64,000 nt of DNA from assembly GCA_025766275.1 (NCBI GenBank), contig JAFKAC010000121.1:96030-160029 (forward strand), given 5' to 3'. The position numbers were made by a program, and so were the translations under genes. Positions 55,728 through 64,000 of this stretch are shown here, piece after piece. Every line of letters starts with the position of its first letter. Position 1 is the stretch's first letter. The stretch is from Lactarius indigo. Lineage: Eukaryota; Basidiomycota; Agaricomycetes; Russulales; Russulaceae. Below the pieces are notes generated by a model. That model was not told the DNA's origin, did no database searches, and saw only the letters and a program-made list of their open reading frames with translations.

Positions 55728-56229
55728 GGGGGAAGATTTGTCGTAAAGTTATATTGCTCTCCTATCAAGTAATCTACTCACTAACAATGCCGCATGATAT
55801 TTCGTCTCTAGGCCTAGGGTATTCACGTAGCATGTGTGCCCGTATATCCCACAATTGACATCACGGCAATCATTGACTGACTATAAGCAGACTCCGCTTA
55901 CCCGCTCCTGCCCGTCGTGAAATATGACATTCGACCGTACGGTTTTTTCCCTGTTGAGGATCGGATCCAAGTGCTATGTAGATTCAGACTCCTTCCTGTC
56001 GGCTCGCGCGTAAGAGATGCGTGCGCCCTCACCTTCCTATTATATCCAAACTTCGCGTCTCGTTACGCTTGGGACCGACTGGGGACTTTTGTGTCGGTGT
56101 TTTCCGGGGCGTGGCACATCGAGGTCCTTCGTCGCTATATCTGCTGTTTTATTATTGAGATGTGCGTATCTATACCGGGAATTGTTAATTAATGTACATA
56201 CGCCCAAATCCATGAGCGCATGAAGTCCT
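55728..56229. other. Interval without a supported gene
   Basis: Short ORFs here (for example 55917-56192) have no recognisable domain. The true first exon of the DUF6589-type gene may lie in this interval. Confidence 0.4.
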
Positions 56230-58917
56230 TTGGAGGTCCCAGACTGCAGACTCTATACCTTGCCATACGCAGTACATGTGCGCCCCGAACTCATTACTGT
56301 CCTCTGTCATCTCTCTGAACACAGGTACTCGATATCCTCACTAGCGGAGGATGTCCTTGCTTCCCAAACGCGCGATCTGAGATATCAAGCAGTACAGTCA
56401 GCCAAAGACCAACTGGAGCGCAAGGCTGTTAATGTATGCGCCCACCTTGTCAATCACATCCCAACTTCTGCTTCGGTATCTGCTTGGGCTCTTCAGAATA
56501 CACACCTGGTGCTGAGGAGAGAAGCTGAGGAGTTGACGAATAAAGACCATGGCCTTCGGTTTCATGCAAACGCTGCTACCGTGGAGCAAGTCGAGTCAAC
56601 TTTCACGCCCCAACTTGCAGGAAAGATTCGGCATGTTGCCCCGACTCTGTGGGCATTCATATTCACCTTACTTGGCACACTTGACAAGCGGGATCCATGT
56701 CACATAGTTGACCCCATGGCCGTCGACTTGCATGGGGTCTTTGATGAATCCGAAAGAAATCTTGGAGAGCTCGGTGAAGAAACGCCTGCCAGCGAGACTG
56801 AAAGCGATGCTGGTATTGGCTTGGATTCGGATTCGGAAGACAACTTGAGGCGCCCTTGGAAGAGAACGCAGAAAGATGTATCTGCAAAGAACATAGCCCT
56901 TCGGGTCATTGTGCGTCGCAGCTCCATTTGAACAACATCACATATTGTTTACTTACACACAGCGTACTCCAACTTCATTAGAAAACGGTTGTCTGTGCCA
57001 GTATCATCCTTAAGAGCGCGAACAAAGACTGCAATCACTTACAGAGCATTGTGGGGATCTTCGTACACTCGGCAAATGTCCCTCAGCGTGCCATCGAAGC
57101 CCCCGCGCACGCAGGTCTGTCAATAAGTATCAAGTTCATCCAGAGGGCCGTGAAGTCAATGTCGAACGGCAGTACACATGGGATCAAAGGCCGTCTTCGC
57201 TCGCTCAAAGTGGCCATTGCCTATGACAATTTTGATACCAATCTCAAGACTTCTGAACCAACGCTCACTCACCGGCCATCATTCGTGAGCGCTACATCTG
57301 CTACAGCAATACCACTTGTGGGCGTCGAAGATATTGAAGTGCTGCGGTGTTTTGAGGAACTGTGGAAGAAGGGCCCTCGAAATCCTTCACCCCTGGCCAC
57401 ACCCACGGTATTCGACGAATTTGATCTGGTGAAATACCACCTGACAGACCGCCACAATCAACCAAGCCCTGGAAGAGACATCAGTCCACAGCAAGAGGCA
57501 TTCGCGTGGCACGTACAAGAAATCCTGGTGAACCATGGCCAGTATTTTGGAAAACCGTCCAAGAGCCTTGGGACGATTGACTCAGTCCTCGCGATTTCAC
57601 TGACAAGGACAGAGCGGATACCTATGAGGTCCATGAAGATTAAACAGTAACCAGTCGACGGAAGTATTGAAGTTATGGAAAACTTACTCCAGCAAGGTGG
57701 TCTAGGTGGCGCTACCGGTCCTGGGTTCTCGACCGGTGGAAATGTTGACATATCTGAGTTTGTACCCTTCGTCCACGGAGATCCCTTGGCGAAGGAACGC
57801 CTGGATACGATCAGGGACTCTCAACGCATAGAAGACACACCTAAAAACCGGTTTCAGTTCGCCATCTTCCTGTTGGGGCTATTTCATTATAAGATGGCCT
57901 GCGTGGGTGCTCTGCGGAGGACTTATCTTCGGGAAAAGGAAGGGCGCAGTGACTTAAACAGCACGTACCAGCATGTGGGGATTCTACGGCCCCGCGAGGC
58001 TGGCATTATGGCCACTAAGCCAGGCTTTCGCCAGATGCGTGATGCGGTCCATCATGAACTACGCGCCACCATCCTTGAGTGCTGGTGGCTTGAGGTCTCT
58101 GCACTGGGTCCAGAAAAATGGACATCTCTTGAGGCATTCGCAGAATCAAAGCCGGACTGGGGCCTAGTTGCCAAGATTTCCGAAGAGATCGTTCGGAAGT
58201 ATGCGGCGACGATGGAGGGCCTATCACAGTCGCGCACAAAACCTGAAGCCGAAAGAGATCAACAATTCGAGAACCAGACCCTGCAAAACCGGGATTACCT
58301 CCTCTACGTTGACCTCTGTAATGCCATGAACGCTGGGGATGTTGGTCGTGTTGAGGCCTCGTTCCTGCCATGGATATATATCTTCTGCGCCACAGGAAAA
58401 CATAAGCACGCGTCGCAATTGGCAAGGTTCATGAAGAACTTACACGAGGTGTATCCTCCTGCTCTGAGGTGAGTTCCATGCGGAAGCCAGCGAGTTGGGG
58501 TGCTCATTTGAAAACGACAGCCATCTTGTCCTCATGAATTTGTTGCGTAACCCAACGGGGAAGCCCAACGCCCTCCGACCTGTTGACTGGTTGGTAGAGC
58601 GGAATAATCTATATACAAAGGTGAGCAGACAAGCGTTACAAACTAAGACTTACCATCGCCGGCTTCCAGGTCATTTATTCGGGGAGTGGCCCGAATAGCA
58701 ACATCGACTACATCTGCAAGCAACCGCCTCCCATTGAGGTGTTCAGGAGCTGCCATGTCATGGTCGAGTCCGCGTTTCAACTTACACACCGCACCCTCAA
58801 ACATACGCCTCCGGATATGACCGCAACAATTGAGAGGCTGCGTGCATACATGCAGTCATCAGGCACGTGTGGTTTGACGCGACTTAGCTTGTTTAGGCAT
58901 GTGTTTCACGAGGAAAG
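56230..58917 (+). pseudogene. DUF6589-type protein, nonsense codon, 3' end cut by a MITE
   Basis: This large fungal family of unknown function is usually found near transposons. Exons supported: to 56910, 56982-58468, 58521-58620 and 58670 onward (introns 71, 52 and 49 nt). Family landmarks seen: ASQTRDLRYQAVQ, STFTPQLAGKIRHVAPTLW, FVHGDPLAKERLDTIRDSQR, NRFQFAIFLLGLFHYKMACV, PREAGIMATKPGFRQM and VFRSCHVMVESAFQLTHRTL. TAA at 57648-57650, after MKIKQ, stops an otherwise open exon. The 5' exon is uncertain: the open frame at 56230 begins with TTG. The coding match ends where the foldback element at 58920 starts. Confidence 0.7.
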
Positions 58918-58919
58918 GT

Positions 58920-59180
58920 GCGTATGTATGGTGACAGAGGAAGGGAGACGGAGGAAAGGGTGTTCGGGAGTGCCCGAACATGGTAATATAGTGCGCTACT
59001 CCGGGTGCGTCCCAAAGCCTGCACGTGCTGTGGCGACCTTGGCATATGCCGGTGAGCCTGTGGCAGATCTATCACGTGCAGGATTTAGGACGCACCCGGA
59101 GTAGCGCACTATATTACCATGTTCGGGCACTCCCGAACACCCTTTTCTCCGTCTCCCTTCCTCCGTCACCATACATACGC
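58920..59180. mobile_element. 261-bp foldback MITE
   Basis: TIRs of about 93 bp (58920-59012 and 59088-59180), nearly perfect, start GCGTATGTATGGTG and end CACCATACATACGC. The inner CCTGCACGTG/CACGTGCAGG pair extends the fold and leaves a loop of about 45 nt. Outside these limits the match continues for a few bases with mismatches, so exact ends and target duplication are not fixed. No coding capacity. Confidence 0.8.
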
Positions 59181-59490
59181 GCCTTCCCTCTATCTCCCTT
59201 CCACCACACTCACTCTATGACATCCTTAGATACTTAGCGTAACATAGATAAAATAGATGAATTCAATGGAGCGTGGGTGATCGCGAATGCGTCTAGAATA
59301 ATGCAGACAACATGTATTGTGGACAAAATCCACGAGGCATAAGCGTGTGTGGAGCATGGCGGTTAGTATTTCATAATTGTGAGCGTGACTACTCATCTAC
59401 AACACCACCGTCGCAACTATGTCCCAATTCACAGTGCGTACTCATGAATCTTGACAAACCGTCCGAACATTCACTCAATCATATAGGTAC

Positions 59491-60168
59491 ACGACTTTTT
59501 TGATCTCGAGGCCACTGTAGATAGCGAGGAAGAGGAGGAGTTCGAAGACGAAGAACTCGGTGAGTCAGTAGGATTGGTCCCCCGTTGTGTCTTAATCGTA
59601 CGTAGATCTATTTTTCAATGACGATGTCGAAGAAGCTACATCGGACTGGGGTTCGAGGCTCACCTCTCCCGCGCCAACGAATTTCACCAAACAAACATTG
59701 GAGATGCGAGCTGGTGTCACTCGGAGGTCTACCCACGCAGCCGCGAACTATGACGAGGGTGTCCCAAGACATTATCTCGTACCCCGGGAGCACGATCCTC
59801 ATCTGTGGTCAGTTCGTGTAAAGGTACGTGGTCCAGCTAGCCACTTTACGCGATCTCACACCTTCTATCCAGGACATGAGAGCAACCTCGTAATGCAGAT
59901 AACCCGGCGCGCAAGCCTAGGCGATAAACCGGGCGTCGCGTCAGTTTTTGCCCGCGCAGGTATCCCAGGGTTCATTTTCCTGGAAGGTAATCTCTCCGAC
60001 GTCACTCGCACTGTGCGCGGCCTCGTTACCGTCTTCACCCGCCTAGCCCCATGCCTGGTCCCCCTGGAGCAGCGTGTTGCCCTGCTGTCGCCACGCAACC
60101 CGTTGTCTCGTCCCACTGAAGAAGGCCAATGGGTACGTTTGGCGACAACTCTCGCGACTTCGTCTTAG
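59491..60168 (+). pseudogene. Spt5-like fragment: acidic N-terminus and NGN domain
   Basis: An acidic exon (FDLEATVDSEEEEEFEDEEL) splices over 59560-59605 to NDDVEEATSDWGSRL, then HDPHLWSVRVK, PGHESNLVMQITRRAS, ASVFARAGIPGFIFLEG and VTRTVRGLVTVFTRLAP, which is an NGN domain. A probable intron in the middle of NGN (GTACGT to TATCCAG, 49 nt) leaves the frame broken by one base, so decay is likely. The match ends after GQWVR, where KOW domains should begin. It is a second Spt5-like paralogue in the window, in the opposite orientation to the one at 26-29 kb. Confidence 0.65.
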
Positions 60169-60652
60169 AGGAGAAGGACCTCGCCCCACTCGAGCCCTTA
60201 AAGTAGTAATGTTGCTTCCATATATAGAACCAACTGTCAATTGCACGCAGCACGATCACATGCCACCACATAAAACTTTGGGGCAGGCTTGGGGGTTCAA
60301 AAAGACACAAGATAAGTATATGCGCACTCGATTTTCTTATCACTCAACCATGACCTCGCGATCATCCTCCCCAGACAGCGCATATACGCGCCGCAAAAAA
60401 GGCCATGGAAGCCACAATCCCAACAGCCACTTGGAGAGGGCTTCGTCCGAAGAACTTCCCAGAGAGAGAGGAAAGCTCAAGACACCCCGCCAAAAAACGT
60501 GAGGGGTATTATTTAATCAACTTTATTAGTTAATAGCTGTTTAACTCTAGCTGCTCAAATCAGCAAGACAGAGTCTTTCAAGCGGAGTCTGAAATGCCCC
60601 CTTGCGCCACACTGTGCCACCTACCATTTTTCCAAGCCACCAAACTAGACAG
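60169..60652. other. Interval without a confident gene
   Basis: A short Ser/Arg/Lys-rich ORF starting at ATG 60350 and ending at 60502 is possible but unsupported by any family match. Confidence 0.35.
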
Positions 60653-62342
60653 ATGGAGCACTCGCCCAAGAACCCTCTACAGCTTCGGGCTGTCAAAGTT
60701 GGTAGGTGTCACACCCCCCTAAACACACCCCAACCCCCTCAGGATGTGCCCCCTGCCCTCCCATGCAGGCTAACGCTCCCCCTTTAGAACCGAGTGTCTA
60801 TGTGGCGCCTTTGGGCTGCACGCTTACGGGCGCTTCTATCTCCATCAGTGACTATCTTCATGCCAAGCTGGTCCGGGAGGCTCTCGACGGCCCCCTCACT
60901 GACTGTGAGCCCTCTGACTCCCAGGGTGAACCCCCCGAGCTCCCCCCTGGGCGCCTGCAGCAACCCCCTCGCTTGCCTGAGCCACCCAGCTCTGCACTGC
61001 CAGCTACAGCCCCGCTCTCCAGGCACGAGAAGGAAAAGGTACGGAAGAAGGACCGGCGGAATAAAAAGCGCTCCATACAGCAGGCTGCAGCTGGCTCTGG
61101 CCCAGGCCTTAAACAGGTCGCAAAGAAGCGCCGTGCTGAGGCAGCTGCAGAGTCCCTGGAGCTGCCCTTCAGCATGGGCGTGGGCGTGCGGGTTACGAAG
61201 CCAGGCTGGATTGGAAGAAAAGCCACCGGCATGCCAAGGCGAGTATACGCAGTGGGGGAGCTCATAGGCGAATATGGCATGACTTGCTTTCCTTGGGACG
61301 GCAGGTGCGTAATGCATGGTGTCTTTTTTTTCAGGTTGCTCAATAGCGCTGCCCAGGCAAACCCACCCCCTCCTTGATAGGGAGAGGCGCATTATCGGGG
61401 TGCTTGTTGGCCAGCCCCGCGGCCAGGGCTGGGAGGCTGCCAAGGGTGAGGCCTTTGATGCCCTCAGGGTTGCGGCGGGGCAAATGTCCCTCACCGGCAA
61501 GGTGTCCTCTCACCGGCGTGGCACCTTTCCCTGCGTGGCCCACGGGATTTCTTTCGGGGGTGGGCAAGAGGTAGGCTCTCACCTTTCTCCCCTGGCCCGG
61601 TGCCCTCCATCTGTTTGTAGGAGCCTGGCTACCTGGCGCATCAAGGGGATAATGAGGCCGTGCTGGAGCGCCTCATGGAGGTCCCTTCGATCCAGCGCAT
61701 CTGTAGCTTTGGAAGCAGTAAGTCCCCAAGTTGCAGATGAGCCGTAGCTTATGGACGCCTAGGTGCCTTCCAAATCTATGGGGCAAGGAACTTTGGGTAC
61801 ATGGTGGCCACGCTGGAGGAGCTGCGAGCAAGCCGTGACCTTTGTCAAGATGAGGGGCTCAGGCTTCGTCGCCCCTATGACTCCAAGGTTGGGGCCTTCC
61901 CCTGCCGCACCTTCAACCTCGGGGAGCAGTCTGTTTCCTTCCCCCACACCGACGACGGCAATCTTGCACAGGGGTGGTGCTCCATCACCCCCCTGGGCTC
62001 CTTTAACCCAAAGGAAGGCGGCCACATCATCCTTTGGGACTTTGGGCTTGTGATTGAGTTCCCCCCAGGCTCAACTGTGCTCATACCCTCCGCGCTCATC
62101 ACGCACTCCAACACCCCCCTTCAGGCTGGTGAAACGCGCTTCTGTTTGATTCAGTACGCGCAGGGGGCCTCTTCCGGTGGGTGGAGAATGGCTTTCAGAC
62201 CCAGGGGGACCGGCTGGCAAATGCCAGCGAGGAGCAGCGGCGTGCTTTCCTCGCTAAGCAGAATACCAGGTGGTCCAATGCAGTGGGGATGTTTACAACG
62301 CTTGATGAGCTCAACTGCCCAGCGGCCCATGCTGCAACTTGA
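60653..62342 (+). pseudogene. TET/JBP-type 2-oxoglutarate/Fe(II) dioxygenase, one-base frameshift
   Basis: TET/JBP enzymes oxidise 5-methylcytosine or thymine in DNA; basidiomycetes carry expansions linked to transposons. Exons: 60653-60697 (tentative), 60769-61304, 61357-61570, 61621-61717 and 61763-62342, about 490 codons once one base is allowed for. A Lys/Arg-rich tract (RKKDRRNKKR) precedes the core. Core motifs: SFPHTDDGN with the iron-binding HxD (His 61945-61947, Asp 61951-61953), GWCSITPLGSF, GGHIILWDFGLVIEFPPGS, ITHSN with the second His (62104-62106) and GETRFCLIQYA with the 2-oxoglutarate-binding Arg (62137-62139). In the G-run 62163-62167 one G is missing, so the last 58 or so codons (RWVENGF to AAHAAT-stop) lie in another frame. 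It could be decay or a homopolymer sequencing error. Confidence 0.8.
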
Positions 62343-62956
62343 CGCCCAGTGGGAAGTCTGTCGATTCGTGTGGGTTATTTTTCGAGCAATACAGATTAAA
62401 ATTGAGCGCTGGTTAAATGCTCCGTATAGTCGAAGATTTTAGATAAATACTAGATAGATCCTCCGCTTTCTTGGATTGCTGCTGATAATATTTGAAGAAA
62501 ATCGAAATAAATCCATCGGGATCGGCCACTCGATGTCCCAATTGAATCGACAAAAAACCTCCGAAATCGCCGACTTGTGTGGCCGAAATTCAGGGAACTG
62601 CAGAGTGATTTGGTGCTCACAAAGACTATGATCTAGCGTCGTTATTTTTATTCTATTATCATTACTTCTTTTGTGCGGTGTTGATGTCGACCCTTCTTAT
62701 TTCACATCCTACTCGCACCCCGGCTTTTCCTTGTAATATGGATGGCATGAACTTGGAGTTACTTTGCCACCCGCGACCCCCATACCCGCTCTCTGGTCAT
62801 CACTTTGCGCCTCGCGCCATAGTGGCGGATGAAACTACTTCGCTTCAAGGGCCAAAGTGATGCGGGGCTTCTCCGCTATGTGGCTGCTCGCTGTGTGACG
62901 AGCCCGCGAAGGAAGAGCCCACTGCAATATCATATGTCCTGCGAATCACCTGTTGA
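62343..62956. other. Intergenic region
   Basis: No gene recognised. It is T-rich near 62640-62670. Confidence 0.45.
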
Positions 62957-64000
62957 CTAATTTTCCATACACAAATAAATGCTATACATACGGGCAAATT
63001 GTTCCAGCCGCCGTCGGCCAATTTCATCGGCATAGTCGACGTACAACGCAAGGCGCAGAAGTTCCGCGAGTATGAACTCGTGTTCATCAATTGCTTCGCC
63101 ATCCCCCCCGGGCCCCTCCGCTCCGTCCAGAGCGTCGAGAAGGGTGATGTACAAGTCCTGAATACGGAACGCGTGGGCAGTAGCAGCGGGGAGTACCTTT
63201 TGGAGGCGAGCGCTTTCCTTTGTCGATACGCAGTAGTCAATGAACACGAGTCGCCACGCGGGCCGAGGGCCTGAAGCAGCTGTGATGCGGTAGCCTTCGA
63301 AAGGAGATCCTTAGATACAAGGTGAGAGAATAGTGAGGAAACGTGTATGTACCATTCCGGGTTGCTGTTCCGTGATGCGGGGTTATGAAGGAGGGTGAAG
63401 CGTGAACGTGCAGAGCTAGTGCCCTTTTTGAAAGTCTATAAAACTAGGCGATGACGTACGGCGAATGTGAGCACGTCTTGTAAGAAACTCAGGCCATCTT
63501 CAGTATCAAGATCGGCGACCACATAGATGGACAGCAGTACCTGCTCAGAAGCTGCAACACATCGTCAGTGGCCAAGGGAGCTGAGGTTGGGGGCCGACTC
63601 GCCAGGGTATAAGAGACGCGCAGTCCAGTCTGCTTGTGCAAGTCGGAGAGAATAATCACGCGCACGCCGCCCAGTGGGACGATGTGGCAATTGCGCCCCT
63701 TCATAGTGGTAGGCAAATCGTAGAAATGATTCTTAATGTCGTCCGCCTGATCATCCGTAATTGCACCCGCATAGATCTAACAAAAAAGCAGTTCATCAGA
63801 TGCCAACTGGGCGCAGTAACAAAGCGGTGACCTTCTCTTGGAAATACTGAAGAGCCTGCCCGACACTGGTTTGCAGCGGGTTAAGAAAGTTCTGCCCCCA
63901 TCGGCAATGGGATGGAGCTTGGGAGACGGGGCAGGGGCTGGGCGTACGTCATTGAGCACGTAATACTTTCCACTGATAAATGTGTGGCCGTTAGGTGACG
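62957..64000 (-). CDS. Partial multi-exon gene of unknown function at the window edge
   Basis: Several open minus-strand segments look coding: KYYVLNDVRPAPAPSPKLH near 63950, DLPTTMKGRNCHIVPLGG and VRVIILSDLHKQTGLRV near 63700-63620, VLLSIYVVADLDTEDGLSFL near 63530-63480, and WRLVFIDYCVSTKES to ALYVDYADEIGRRRLEQF (63260-62975), ending at 62957. Introns must join them, but I could not fix the boundaries, and more than one gene is possible. The last segment faintly resembles helical-repeat proteins such as condensin CAP-G, too weakly to name it. The 5' end lies outside the window. Confidence 0.4.

Noticed and set aside
60784..61500. 238-codon minus-strand ORF opposite the TET/JBP gene
   Set aside because: It is an antisense shadow; the plus strand has family motifs and consistent introns.
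62957..63247. Condensin CAP-G subunit
   Set aside because: The LxLALYVDYADEIGRRRL stretch is only suggestive, and the upstream segments do not fit; left unnamed.

Overview
The window looks like a transposon-rich, probably subtelomeric or centromere-proximal stretch of a basidiomycete (Agaricomycete) nuclear genome. The evidence is spliced genes with roughly 38-78 nt GT-AG introns, chromodomain Ty3/gypsy elements, a fungal Mutator-like transposase with WRKY/GCM1-type and SWIM zinc fingers, a DUF6589-type gene, expanded Spt5-like paralogues and a TET/JBP-type dioxygenase. I see no rRNA, tRNA or CRISPR. I do not name a genus.

Layout. 1-3.1 kb: the end of a 110-bp satellite array. 3.4-6.5 kb: a four-exon Mutator-like transposase gene with a nonsense codon and a lost catalytic Asp. 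6.5-21.7 kb: AT-rich, gene-poor DNA with T-tracts, a decayed second Mutator-like copy, a 1.3-kb foldback element with identical outer arms, a diverged pair of LTR-like repeats, a perfect 384-bp palindrome, a short telomere-like patch and a second satellite (157-158 bp period). The two satellites share little except the same 17-bp palindrome. 21.7-25.3 kb: a 5'-truncated gypsy element and its 3' LTR.

25.3-33.5 kb: an island of host-type genes, several broken: a TIR element, an Spt5-like pseudogene, a two-exon gene of unknown function and a WD40 pseudogene with a C-terminal membrane anchor. 33.5-50.1 kb: three-level nest. Gypsy element A (LTRs 33548-34071 and 49586-50109, target duplication CGCAG) contains gypsy element B (38754-46700, target duplication GCAGA) and a 701-bp solo LTR (46864-47564, target duplication ATTCC). 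Element A itself splits a small host-type ORF whose halves lie at 33452-33547 and 50112-50582.

50.6-64 kb: a complete nine-exon Reb1-like Myb gene, a SAP-domain gene, a truncated LINE, a DUF6589 pseudogene cut by a foldback MITE, an Spt5 NGN-domain fragment, a TET/JBP-type 5-methylcytosine dioxygenase gene with a one-base deletion, and a partial unrecognised gene at the right edge.

The gypsy family shows an 11-nt match between the predicted RNA 5' end and the primer-binding site, as in Tf1-type self-priming. It also has a GGGAAAR slip site at the gag/pol overlap and a roughly 420-residue extension after the chromodomain. Many differences between repeat copies are CpG transitions, which suggests cytosine methylation. 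A TET/JBP relative in the same window fits that picture, but the link is inference.
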